Source: an uncultured Collinsella sp. (GTDB taxonomy: Bacteria; Actinomycetota; Coriobacteriia; Coriobacteriales; Coriobacteriaceae). From it: a stretch of DNA of 23,041 nt. How positions within the stretch are numbered: the first letter of the stretch is position 1; each line of letters opens with the position of its first letter. Of the stretch, positions 8,404 to 15,995 are shown in pieces. The translations under genes and the position numbers were made by a program. The DNA is taken from NCBI GenBank assembly GCA_900548565.1, contig URKV01000012.1, positions 1 to 23,041 of the forward strand, given 5' to 3'. The notes beneath the pieces were generated by a model. It did not search any database. It was not told where the DNA came from and saw nothing but the letters and a program-made list of their open reading frames with translations.

Positions 8404-9375
8404 ATGAAGCTTTCTAAGATTGCGGCCCTGTTTATGGTGCCGGTATTGGCCTTGTGCCTTGTGGCATGTTCGGCGCCCGGTGGCAATGCGGGCGAATCTA
8501 CGAGCTCCGATCCTAAGATCGCAGAACTCACTGCGCAGAAGCCGACCAATGCCGACGAGGCCGCCGAACTGTATGCGAAGCTCATGCAGAAGGAGAACGA
8601 GATCTTTTCGAGTGATAACGCGCTGTGGGAAAAGGTATTCAATGCGGCAAATAAAGACTCGGCAATGATTGAGGACGGCAGCAATTACGGCGATTTCCTG
8701 CTCAAGACCATCGACGGCGCCAAGGATGAGTTCACGGCGGATGAGCTTAAGACGCTCAAGGCCGGTGCGCAGCAGATCAAGGAGATCGAGGACAAGCTCG
8801 AGAGCCTGGAGAAGGAGTTCCCCGGCTGTGGAAGCACGCCGAGCTCAGGCGAGAGCGTCGACGCTTCGACCGCTGGCATGACGGCTGGTGCCAATGCTTC
8901 GAGCGAGGCGACGAAGTTCCCCAGCTTTACGGGCAAAGACCTGGATGGCAACGACGTGAGCAGCGACGAGCTGTTCGCTAAGAACAAGGTCACCGTCATG
9001 AACTTCTGGTTCACCACTTGCAAGCCGTGCGTGGGCGAGCTGGGCGATCTTGAGAAACTGAATAAGGAGCTTGCCGAGAAGGGCGGCCAGGTCGTGGGCG
9101 TCAATTCCTTTACGCTCGATGGCAACAAGGGCGAGATTGCAGATGCCAAGGACGTGCTGAGCAAGAAGGGCGTGACATATAAGAACATCTGGTTCAAGTC
9201 GGATAGCGAGGCCGGTAAGTTTACGTCAAATTTGTTCTCGTTCCCGACAACGTATGTCATCGATCAGAATGGCAACATCGTAGGGGATCCAATCGTGGGA
9301 GCTATCAGCTCCGCCGAGCAGCGCGCAGCGCTCAACAAGCTTATCGACCAGGCGATTGCGAATAGCGAGCAGTAA
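8404..9375 (+). CDS. TlpA/ResA-like thioredoxin-fold lipoprotein
   Basis: 323 aa from the ATG at 8404, which has GGAGG 7 nt upstream; the ATG at 8398 abuts the SD and is too close. A lipoprotein signal ends in LCLVAC, lipidated at Cys22. Residues ~35-140 form a charged helical region found ahead of the redox domain. A low-complexity linker rich in Ser, Ala and Thr spans ~143-170. The C-terminal thioredoxin fold (about 171-323) begins FPSFTGKDLDGNDVSS, has the active site C206-K-P-C209 in FWFTTCKPCV, and a cis-Pro in SFPTTYV. It should act outside the membrane as a thiol-disulfide oxidoreductase, probably reduced through the polyferredoxin upstream. A strong terminator follows. Confidence 0.94.
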   Translation: MKLSKIAALFMVPVLALCLVACSAPGGNAGESTSSDPKIAELTAQKPTNADEAAELYAKLMQKENEIFSSDNALWEKVFNAANKDSAMIEDGSNYGDFLLKTIDGAKDEFTADELKTLKAGAQQIKEIEDKLESLEKEFPGCGSTPSSGESVDASTAGMTAGANASSEATKFPSFTGKDLDGNDVSSDELFAKNKVTVMNFWFTTCKPCVGELGDLEKLNKELAEKGGQVVGVNSFTLDGNKGEIADAKDVLSKKGVTYKNIWFKSDSEAGKFTSNLFSFPTTYVIDQNGNIVGDPIVGAISSAEQRAALNKLIDQAIANSEQ

Positions 9376-9454
9376 AAAACGCGTAAAGCATAGCGTGGAT
9401 CGTGTGTCGCTGTACAAAGTAGTCCGCTACCTTTCAAGATAAGCTCCACCATAT

Positions 9455-9481
9455 AGAGGTCCCGCTCGGGACCTCTTTTTT
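9455..9481 (+). terminator. Intrinsic terminator of the redox cassette
   Basis: A perfect 9-bp stem AGAGGTCCC/GGGACCTCT (9455-9463 and 9468-9476) with loop GCTC is followed by five more T residues. It lies 80 nt after the thioredoxin stop and separates that operon from the ABC exporter. From here to 9628 I see no further gene, only the exporter leader. Confidence 0.92.
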
Positions 9482-9628
9482 GGGCACTGCCCCGTTCGTT
9501 TTTTGGCGCGGTTCGTTACATTCCTCACTGGTTCCGGCAAAAAATGGGGATAGAGTAGGACAAACGCGTCGAATACGAACGGCGGAGGAGAGCGGGCAAG
9601 TGCGCCCGTGCAGGAGAGGTTGCCGTCC

Positions 9629-12600
9629 ATGCTGGAGCTCAAAGGTATTTGCAAAAGGTACGTCATTCAGTCGTTTACGCAGGTGGCGCTCGACAACGTA
9701 AGCCTGTCTTTTCGCGATAACGAGTTCGTGGCCATTCTGGGTCCCTCGGGCTCGGGCAAAACTACGATGCTCAACGTTGTCGGTGGGCTCGATCATTTCG
9801 ATTCCGGTGACTTGCTGATCGACGGCATATCGACCAAGGACTTTCACGATCGCGATTGGGATGCCTACCGCAACAACCGCATCGGCTTTGTGTTCCAAAG
9901 CTATAACCTCATCCCGCATCAGACCATTTTGGAAAACGTGGAGTTGTCGCTTACACTCACGGGCGTGGGCCATACCGAGCGCCGCGAGCGTGCGCGCGAG
10001 GCGTTGGAGAAAGTCGGCCTGGGCGAGCACGTTAACAAGCGCCCGAGCCAGCTTTCGGGCGGGCAGATGCAGCGTGTGGCCATCGCCCGCGCCCTGATTA
10101 ACGATCCCGAGATTGTGCTGGCCGACGAGCCGACCGGCGCTTTGGATTCAACGACATCCGTACAGGTCATGGATTTGCTCAAGGATGTTGCACGCGACCG
10201 CCTGGTCATCATGGTCACGCACAATCCCGAGTTGGCATACCAATACGCCACGCGCATCGTTAACCTGGCGGATGGCAAGATCACTGACGATTCCGATCCT
10301 TTCGATGTCGCTGACGCCACGCGCCGCGAGGCCAAGCCTACGTGCAAAACCTCGATGAGCTTTGTGACGGCGCTGGGGCTTTCTGCCCGAAACCTTATGA
10401 CCAAAAAAGGCCGTACGGCCATGACGGCCTTTGCGGGGTCGATTGGCATTATCGGTATCGCGGCGATTCTGGCGCTGTCCAACGGCGTAAACGGCTACAT
10501 CAAAAAGGTCGAGGAGGATACGCTCTCGAGCTACCCGCTCACCATTTCCAAGCAGGATTACGACCTGTCATCCATGATGGGCGGGCAGGGGGCTGCGGAT
10601 GATGGCTCGCCTGGAAACGTGGATTCGTCCGACGACAGCGCCGGCGGCAAAGCTAAGGGAACCGATAAGATTCCCGTGGTCACGGCCGTAAAGGATATGT
10701 TTGCGAGCGTTAAGTCCAATGACATGACGAGCTTTAAGGCATGGCTCGATGCCGGTGGCGACGGCATCGATAAAGAAGTCAACGCCATTCAGTACGGCTA
10801 CGGTGTATCGCCGGTTGTCTATCGTGCCGGCAAGGGCGATGAGAAGCCTGTCCGGCTGGTGCCCAACGCCATGACCGAGGCCATGAGCGGCGGCGCGAGC
10901 TCAGCAGCAACGGTGAGCATGGAATCCATGGGAACCTCGGTCTTTAACGAGATGATTGACGACCAGAGCCTGCTCGACAGCCAGTACGATGTCGTCGCCG
11001 GTCATTGGCCCACGTCTGCCAGCGAAGCCGTGATGGTGCTTTCGAGCCGTGGCACGGTGGGCGATTACACGCTCTACAGTATCGGTGCGTTGGATATCGA
11101 TGAGCTCAACGACCTGGTTAACAGTGCTATGACGGCTAACGGTAAGATCGAGACGTCCGAGGCCGGTACTGATTTTACCTACGACGATGCGCTGTCCACG
11201 ACGTTTAAAGTGCTGTCGCCGGCCGATGCGTATCGCAAAAACGAAGAGACCGGCATGTGGACCGATATGTCTGGCGACACCGACTTTATGGCCGCCAAGG
11301 TTGCCGACGGTATCGACGTACACATTGTGGGCGTGGTGCGGCCCAATGAGACGGCCAACGCGAGCGCATTGACCCCGGGCATCGCCTATACGCATGCACT
11401 GACTCGTCAGCTTATGGAACGCGCCGCAAATTCGCAGATTGTGCAGGAGCAGCTTGCTCACCCCGAGACGGATGTCTTTACGGGCAAGTCTTTCGATGAA
11501 CTGCAAGGCGAGGCCAAGCAAGGCGTGGATCTGGGCAGCATGTTTAGTGTGGACGAGGCGGCGCTGAAGAGTGCGTTTTCGTTCGATACATCTGCGCTCT
11601 CGGGTGCGGCCGGCGGTATGGACCTGTCTGGTCTTGACTTGTCCGGGCTGGACATTGACCTTTCGGGCGTTGGGGAGGATATCGACTTTAGTGACATCAT
11701 CGCCAAAGCGCCAACCCCAGATTTCTCGGGCGTCTTTGACGGTCTGGAGCTCACGCCCGAGCAAATGCAGCAGGTGGGAACGCTTGCCAACCAACTGTTT
11801 GAGGGCTTTTTGCAGTCTGATCAGTTTAAGGCCCTGACGCCCGAAGATCTTAAGGACGCGTCAAAGCTCGCTGCCGCATTCTCGGCATATCTTGAGCATG
11901 ATGCCGCAGCCCGGCAAATCCTGACCCAGCTCAAAGCGCTCGGCGGCGATGCCCTGGCCGAGCGCCTGCAGCAGGCGATGACCGATTATGTGCAAAAGCA
12001 GCTGGCTCCGTATCTGCAGCAGGCTATGGATCAGGTGATGAAGGCAATCAGCGAGCAGATAGCATCGACGGTATCGTCCCAGCTCAAGGCGGGCGCAGCA
12101 GGGCTTATGGATCAGATAGCGACGCAGATGTCTTCGAGTTTTGCCAACCTGGCAAGCGCCATGCGCGTGGATGCGAGCGCCTTTGCTCGTGCGATCCATT
12201 TCAACATGGACGCCGAGGACCTGAGTTCGCTCATGATGAGCTATGCCAAGGCGTCGAAGCTCACCTACGATAACAATCTGACCACGCTGGGGTATGCGGA
12301 TGAGGCAGACCCCATCTCGGTCAAGATTTTCCCGCGCGACTTTGAGGCCAAGGAGCGTGTGCTCGATCACATCGATGCGTACAACAAGCAGGTCAAAGCC
12401 GCCGGCCACGATGAGCAGGCAATCTCGTACACCGACTACATGGGCATCATCATGGGTTCGGTGACCGACATCGTGAACACCATCAGCTTGGTGCTCATCG
12501 CATTCGTGAGTATCAGCCTGGTGGTGAGCTCCATCATGATCGGTATCATCACCTACATCAGCGTACTGGAGCGCAAAAAGGAGATTGGCATCCTGCGCGC

Positions 12601-12883
12601 GATCGGCGCGTCAAAGCGCAACGTGGCCAACGTATTCAATGCCGAGACCTTTATCGAGGGCCTCATTGCCGGCGTCTTTGCCATTGTCGTTGTGGTGCTT
12701 GTGAGTTTCCCGGTCAACGCTTGGGCACTTGCGGCCAAACAGGTCCCCAACCTGATGAGCCTGCCCGTGCAGGATGCGCTGGTGCTCATCGCGATTTCGG
12801 TGCTGTTGACGGTTGTCGCCGGCTTACTGCCTGCCCGCAGCGCATCCAAAAAGGACCCCGTGGAAGCCCTGCGCTCCGAATAA
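9629..12883 (+). CDS. MacB-like ABC transporter, fused ATPase and FtsX permease
   Basis: 1084 aa from the ATG at 9629, with GGAGAGG 9 nt upstream; an earlier in-frame ATG at 9608 lacks an SD. The N-terminal ATPase has Walker [10 protein letters not shown] (38-46), Q-loop Gln90, signature LSGGQ (142-146), Walker B IVLADEP (162-168) and switch His198. A membrane segment follows ([18 protein letters not shown], about residue 270). A very long extracytoplasmic region of about 640 residues comes next, then a C-terminal FtsX domain with three membrane segments and the motif [18 protein letters not shown]. This is the MacB topology used for mechanotransmission or export of peptides and drugs. The extracytoplasmic region is much longer than in typical MacB and contains LSGLD-type repeats (about 11620-11670) and a Gln/Ala helical stretch. 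No adaptor or substrate gene is adjacent. Confidence 0.93.
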   Translation: MLELKGICKRYVIQSFTQVALDNVSLSFRDNEFVAILGPSGSGKTTMLNVVGGLDHFDSGDLLIDGISTKDFHDRDWDAYRNNRIGFVFQSYNLIPHQTILENVELSLTLTGVGHTERRERAREALEKVGLGEHVNKRPSQLSGGQMQRVAIARALINDPEIVLADEPTGALDSTTSVQVMDLLKDVARDRLVIMVTHNPELAYQYATRIVNLADGKITDDSDPFDVADATRREAKPTCKTSMSFVTALGLSARNLMTKKGRTAMTAFAGSIGIIGIAAILALSNGVNGYIKKVEEDTLSSYPLTISKQDYDLSSMMGGQGAADDGSPGNVDSSDDSAGGKAKGTDKIPVVTAVKDMFASVKSNDMTSFKAWLDAGGDGIDKEVNAIQYGYGVSPVVYRAGKGDEKPVRLVPNAMTEAMSGGASSAATVSMESMGTSVFNEMIDDQSLLDSQYDVVAGHWPTSASEAVMVLSSRGTVGDYTLYSIGALDIDELNDLVNSAMTANGKIETSEAGTDFTYDDALSTTFKVLSPADAYRKNEETGMWTDMSGDTDFMAAKVADGIDVHIVGVVRPNETANASALTPGIAYTHALTRQLMERAANSQIVQEQLAHPETDVFTGKSFDELQGEAKQGVDLGSMFSVDEAALKSAFSFDTSALSGAAGGMDLSGLDLSGLDIDLSGVGEDIDFSDIIAKAPTPDFSGVFDGLELTPEQMQQVGTLANQLFEGFLQSDQFKALTPEDLKDASKLAAAFSAYLEHDAAARQILTQLKALGGDALAERLQQAMTDYVQKQLAPYLQQAMDQVMKAISEQIASTVSSQLKAGAAGLMDQIATQMSSSFANLASAMRVDASAFARAIHFNMDAEDLSSLMMSYAKASKLTYDNNLTTLGYADEADPISVKIFPRDFEAKERVLDHIDAYNKQVKAAGHDEQAISYTDYMGIIMGSVTDIVNTISLVLIAFVSISLVVSSIMIGIITYISVLERKKEIGILRAIGASKRNVANVFNAETFIEGLIAGVFAIVVVVLVSFPVNAWALAAKQVPNLMSLPVQDALVLIAISVLLTVVAGLLPARSASKKDPVEALRSE

Positions 12884-12912
12884 TGTGACAAAAGGACGGC
12901 CCCTTTGTCACA
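12884..12912. repeat. Intergenic palindrome, TGTGACAAA arms
   Basis: TGTGACAAAAGG and CCCTTTGTCACA face each other across six bases, starting directly after the exporter stop codon. It has no U-tract. The same word recurs at 14776 in a degenerate copy, and the arrangement resembles the GGGAC palindromes at 15783, 15936 and 22831. It may help end the exporter transcript. Confidence 0.8.
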
Positions 12913-12928
12913 TTGAGTGGCTTGTAAA

Positions 12929-13112
12929 TCGAGGTCTAATACTTTTCCAAGAAGTGAACGAGTAAAAACGGACCCCCGAAGCATCGACACTTTTGAGATG
13001 CAATTTCCTGCGGTTTTGTCAGCCAAATCCTGCGGTTTTGACGTCAGAAAATGTCGATGCTTCGAGGGTCCAAAAACGGTCGTTCACTTCTCGGAAAAGT
13101 ATTAGACCTCGA
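12929..13112. repeat. Long hairpin element, copy A (about 184 bp)
   Basis: Arms of about 66 bases (12929-12994 and 13047-13112) pair almost fully. The outer part GTCTAATACTTTTCC/GGAAAAGTATTAGAC is perfect, followed by one mismatch, GAAGTGAACGA, an unpaired bubble (AAAAA on one side, TTTTT on the other, out of register), then GGACCC and GAAGCATCGACA. The loop carries the word TCCTGCGGTTTTG twice. A second copy in opposite polarity lies at 14511-14692. No protein-coding signal is apparent; frames crossing it are accidental. Confidence 0.9.
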
Positions 13113-13154
13113 GATATAGACGGCGTTTGCGAGCGGAAATCAGAACGTAAGCCC

Positions 13155-14288
13155 CTAATGCTTCTTTGCAGAGAGCATGAGCCTAATTTCCGGATGGGTG
13201 TACTCGTCGAACTCTTCTTTGGGATCGGTGTCAAAGGTGTAGTACGACTTGATGGATTCGTCCTCTGTCTTGATGCTGATTTCTTCATATAGGGATCCGG
13301 CTAAAAATGCCTGTTTAAATTCATCCGACAGGCTGCATGGCGTGAGGAGGCCCGGTGCGGCAACGGAAATGTCCAGCCCGTTGAGCGGGGCGCAAAGCGT
13401 CGCGATATCCTGCTCGGCGCGAGCGAGGTTGTCTGCAAGGCTTGCCTCGGGGTCGATCTGACTGGTGTAATCGACGTCCGTGAGCATGCCGTCTGCATCA
13501 AAAGAAAGGTAGACATAGGCTGCTTGAGCGCCAAGGTCATTATTGCGCAGATAGCCGATAATGCGGTAGCCGTAGTCGTGATACGACTCATATGGGTCGT
13601 CTGCCGCGACACGTCCGCACACGGGCTCCAAGGCATCTTGTACGATGGCGAGCTGCTCGGCAGCTGCAGCCTTTCTTATCTGAAGCTCGTTATTTCCCCG
13701 GACAAACTGCGGGATGTAGACGCCAAGCAGCACAATGGCGGGCACCACTGCGAGAGCTATGACCTGCTTCTTGACGCTTGGAATCGTCATACCGTATGCG
13801 TTTGCCATGGCCTCGGCATTGCTCGAGGTCTCGGCCAGCACGTCTGCCGCCGTGGCGACTGCCCCCACGGCGCCGGCGACCTCCGCGGCGCCGCCCAGGT
13901 TGCGCGCGACATCGTTATCGCTGTTCTTGAGCAGGCGACCGGCAGCTTGCGCGGCGAGCACGCTGGCGACCTCCGCGGAACGGTCCTTGTTGGTCTGGGC
14001 TACCGCAAGCCTGCTCTGCAGCTCCTTCCACTGTCTGCCCTGCATTCCAAAGCGCGGCGCAAGAGCGCAATAGCAAAAGATGACGAGTTCGATTACGGTG
14101 AGTGCGATGGCGGTATATATGCCCGCGGGTTGGAATTCCTTTTGGTGGAACGCGATATCGTTGATCATTTGGAGCGGCAACATCAACAGGCATGCTACGA
14201 ACGACATGACGAGTGCGGTCGCTGCGATCTTGGGGTACGTGCAGTACCGCTGGATGCGTTTCTTTTCTTGTTCGGTGAGCTGCTGCAT
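13155..14288 (-). CDS. Unknown membrane protein with C-terminal extracytoplasmic domain
   Basis: 377 aa if it starts at ATG 14288 (GAGG 5 nt upstream); ATG 14306 would add six residues and has no SD. The much longer open frame to 14489 is not supported. I do not recognise the family. Two membrane segments lie near the N-terminus (about 19-40 and 55-77). An Ala-rich helical cytoplasmic region with small-residue runs (GGAAEVAGAVGAVATAADV) covers about 90-180. A third membrane segment (VIALAVVPAIVLLGVYI) follows, then a soluble acidic domain of about 160 residues to the end. The gene is bracketed by two copies of the same long hairpin element in opposite polarity, with no functional neighbour on its strand. 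A TATACT word at about 14336-14341 on the minus strand could be its -10 box. Confidence 0.75.
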   Translation of the reverse strand: MQQLTEQEKKRIQRYCTYPKIAATALVMSFVACLLMLPLQMINDIAFHQKEFQPAGIYTAIALTVIELVIFCYCALAPRFGMQGRQWKELQSRLAVAQTNKDRSAEVASVLAAQAAGRLLKNSDNDVARNLGGAAEVAGAVGAVATAADVLAETSSNAEAMANAYGMTIPSVKKQVIALAVVPAIVLLGVYIPQFVRGNNELQIRKAAAAEQLAIVQDALEPVCGRVAADDPYESYHDYGYRIIGYLRNNDLGAQAAYVYLSFDADGMLTDVDYTSQIDPEASLADNLARAEQDIATLCAPLNGLDISVAAPGLLTPCSLSDEFKQAFLAGSLYEEISIKTEDESIKSYYTFDTDPKEEFDEYTHPEIRLMLSAKKH

Positions 14289-14360
14289 GGGGGCCTCGAC
14301 TCTCATCGTTTTTGGGCGATGCGCACACGCTCTTGAGTATAGATGAGTGGAGGGTATCTG

Positions 14361-14432
14361 TTGTTCAAACATGGTGTCAACGGCGTGGTGTTGGTGGTCA
14401 TCGTGATCATGAACGTCGTTTTTGGAGCATAG
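14361..14432 (+). CDS. Possible 23-aa hydrophobic peptide
   Basis: TTG 14361 is preceded by GGAGGG (14349-14354) at the ideal 6-nt spacing. The frame encodes 23 residues, starting LFKHGVNG and continuing as an almost purely hydrophobic run (VVLVVIVIMNVVFGA) to TAG at 14430. An in-frame ATG at 14343 overlaps the SD. It is divergent from the unknown membrane protein, and a TATAGA word at 14338-14343 could be a -10 but lies too close for a normal leader. It has the size and make-up of a small membrane peptide such as a type I toxin, but no known family is recognised; a chance frame is quite possible. Confidence 0.3.
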   Translation: MFKHGVNGVVLVVIVIMNVVFGA

Positions 14433-14510
14433 AGCCGCTGTCGTGGGGCGAATGACGCACAAGGGGGCTGCCGTGGGACAGCCTCTCACTGTTTGTGAGC
14501 ATCGGCAAAT

Positions 14511-14692
14511 CGAGGGTGAATGGTTTTCCGAGAAGTGAGCGACCTATTCTGGACCCCTGAAGCATTCGCACTTTTGGATGCAAAAACCGCAGGGTTTGAG
14601 CGACAAAACCGCAGGAAATGGCTCTCCAAAAGTGTCGATGCATCGGGGGTCCGATTTTACTCGTTCACTTCGCGGAAAACCATTCACCTTCG
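14511..14692. repeat. Long hairpin element, copy B (about 182 bp)
   Basis: This is the same architecture as the element at 12929-13112. The outer stem is GGTGAATGGTTTTCC at about 14514-14528, paired with GGAAAACCATTCACC at about 14674-14688. Then come GAAGTGA(G/A)CGA, an unpaired bubble, GGACCCC, and GCA-TCGCAC/TCGACAC with TTTT. Its right arm (CGAGTAAAATCGGACCCCC) is the reverse complement counterpart of the left arm of copy A, and its loop carries AAAACCGCAGG-type words twice in reverse sense, so the two copies are inverted relative to each other. Confidence 0.9.
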
Positions 14693-14775
14693 TTGTATGG
14701 GGTGCGGCTGGAGGATGGTCATCGTCCAGTAGTTAGCTCTTCCTTGTGAATCGCCTGAAGCACAAGGCATAATGC

Positions 14776-14806
14776 ATGTGACAAAGGGACTTCCCCTTTG
14801 CCGCAT
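14776..14806. repeat. Degenerate TGTGACAAAGGG palindrome
   Basis: ATGTGACAAAGGGA faces CCCCTTTGCCGCAT across two to four bases, with two mismatches in the stem. It lies 20 bases before the dihydrouridine synthase start and is related to the palindrome at 12884-12912. From 14693 to 14775 I see nothing recognisable. Confidence 0.7.
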
Positions 14807-14826
14807 TGATCTGAGAGTAGATGTAG

Positions 14827-15780
14827 ATGATTCTATCGCTGGCCCCTATGGAGGGGATTACCGGGCATGTGTTCCGTCGCGTGCATGCGGAGTGTTTCGG
14901 TGCGCTCGATTGTTATTACACGCCGTTTTTGCCGCCGCCGCGCGTGGGCAACCGCTTTGGCGGCAAGGCGTTTAAAGAGGTCGATCCCGCCAATAACCAG
15001 GGGCTTAACGTGGTGCCTCAACTGATGTCCAAAAACGCGGACGAGTTTGTGTGGGCGGCGCAGGTGCTCGCCGACATGGGTTACCGCGAGGTCAATCTCA
15101 ACCTTGGCTGCCCCTCGGGCACGGTTGTCGCCAAGGGGAAGGGTTCGGGCTTTCTGCGCAACTTGGATGAGCTCGAGGCGTTCTTGAGCGACGTGTGCGA
15201 GCGCTCGCCATTGCCCGTCTCGGTCAAGACCAGGCTGGGACTGGAGAACGACGAGGAGTACGAGCGCGTGCTCGACCTCTATTGCCGCATGCCGCTGGCA
15301 GAGCTGATCGTGCATCCGCGCGTGCAAAAGGACCGCTATACGGGCTCGCCGCGCAAAGAGTTTTACGGCGAGACGTTGGAGCGCGCGCCGTTTCCGGTGG
15401 CCTACAACGGCGACATCTTTGATCTTGAGGACATAGATGCGCTGGTGGAGGCCTATCCCGGCACGCGCCATGTAATGCTGGGGCGCGGCTTGCTCGCGAA
15501 CCCTGCGCTGGCTCGCATGGTTGCAGGCGGTCCTGCGGCCACGGCAGCTGAACAGCAGCGCTTCCACGACGCGCTGTTTGCGGCCTATGCAGAAGAGATT
15601 GGCGGTAACGCGGTCTTTCGCATGAAGGAGTGGTGGTTCTATGCCAAGTGCGCCTTCGCCGATCCCGCTACCGTTCACAAGATCGTGCGCAAGACCAAAA
15701 AGGTCGACGAATACCGCGCCGCCGTCGAGCGCGTCTTTCGCGAGCAGCCGCTCGCGCCAACCGCCCGCTTTCGCGGCTAA
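14827..15780 (+). CDS. dus: tRNA-dihydrouridine synthase
   Basis: 317 aa, the usual length for the family. It reduces specific tRNA uridines to dihydrouridine using FMN and NADPH in the cytoplasm. The TIM-barrel starts with the FMN-binding LAPMEGITGHVFRR. Catalytic Cys95 lies in NLNLGCPSGTV, Lys134 in SVKTRLG, His163 in VHPRVQKDRYTG, N194-G195-D196 in VAYNGDI and the phosphate-binding G219-R-G in VMLGRGLLANP. Which Dus subgroup it belongs to (and so which tRNA position) cannot be fixed by eye. The ATG at 14827 is preceded by GAGAG at 9 nt and, oddly, by a start-stop pair ATG-TAG at 14821-14826. A palindrome begins 3 nt after its stop. Confidence 0.95.
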   Translation: MILSLAPMEGITGHVFRRVHAECFGALDCYYTPFLPPPRVGNRFGGKAFKEVDPANNQGLNVVPQLMSKNADEFVWAAQVLADMGYREVNLNLGCPSGTVVAKGKGSGFLRNLDELEAFLSDVCERSPLPVSVKTRLGLENDEEYERVLDLYCRMPLAELIVHPRVQKDRYTGSPRKEFYGETLERAPFPVAYNGDIFDLEDIDALVEAYPGTRHVMLGRGLLANPALARMVAGGPAATAAEQQRFHDALFAAYAEEIGGNAVFRMKEWWFYAKCAFADPATVHKIVRKTKKVDEYRAAVERVFREQPLAPTARFRG

Positions 15781-15782
15781 AT

Positions 15783-15840
15783 GTAGTCGTTGGGGACGTT
15801 CTTAAACGACTAGTCATTCAAGAACGTCCCCAACGACTAC
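15783..15840. repeat. Perfect 21-bp inverted repeat with GGGGACGTTCTT core
   Basis: Arms 15783-15803 and 15820-15840 are perfect reverse complements (GTAGTCGTTGGGGACG.. and its mirror). The loop is AAACGACTAGTCATTC. It lies 2 nt after the dus stop and could end that transcript, though there is no U-tract. A near copy, loop included, lies at 15936-15981. Confidence 0.92.
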
Positions 15841-15854
15841 CTGCGCAAAAAAGT

Positions 15855-15909
15855 TGTACGCCAGCATCCGAAGATGTCGAAAAATGTCGACTTTGGATGC
15901 TGGCGTACA
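15855..15909. repeat. 19-bp inverted repeat between the two GGGGAC palindromes
   Basis: TGTACGCCAGCATCCGAAG (15855-15873) faces its reverse complement at 15891-15909 with one mismatch. The loop contains ATGTCGA twice. It is unrelated in sequence to the palindromes on either side but shares the ATGTCGA word with the long hairpin elements. Confidence 0.9.
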
Positions 15910-15935
15910 TGTTTGGGTTCGGCGGGGGACCAGTT

Positions 15936-15981
15936 ATTGGGGACGTTCTTTAACGACTACTCATTTAAGTACGTCCCCAAT
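15936..15981. repeat. Second GGGGACGTTCTT palindrome
   Basis: ATTGGGGACGTTCTT (15936-15950) pairs with 15967-15981 with one mismatch. The loop TAACGACTACTCATTT is nearly the same as that at 15804-15819, so this is a direct-oriented relative of the palindrome at 15783-15840. It ends 14 nt before the glutaredoxin stop codon on the other strand and lies between convergent genes. Confidence 0.88.
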
Positions 15982-15995
15982 GAGTGCAATGAGTG

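Noticed and set aside
10901..11794. Minus-strand frame of about 297 codons inside the exporter gene
   Set aside because: It is antisense to the extracytoplasmic region of the ABC exporter, with no SD or recognisable domain.
12917..13292. Short frames across the long hairpin element (for example 12993-13292)
   Set aside because: They run through inverted-repeat arms and into the antisense of the next gene; the repeat structure explains the open frame.
13524..14336. 270-codon plus-strand frame
   Set aside because: It is antisense to the unknown membrane protein, whose membrane segments and domain pattern are more credible.
14289..14489. N-terminal extension of the unknown membrane protein to 14489
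   Set aside because: The extra residues are low quality (His/Asp/Cys-rich), no SD is present, and the extension covers a likely promoter and the possible small peptide.
15783..15981. CRISPR array or tRNA between dus and glutaredoxin
   Set aside because: The repeats are palindromes with one related pair only, not evenly spaced direct repeats, and no cloverleaf or CCA end is visible.
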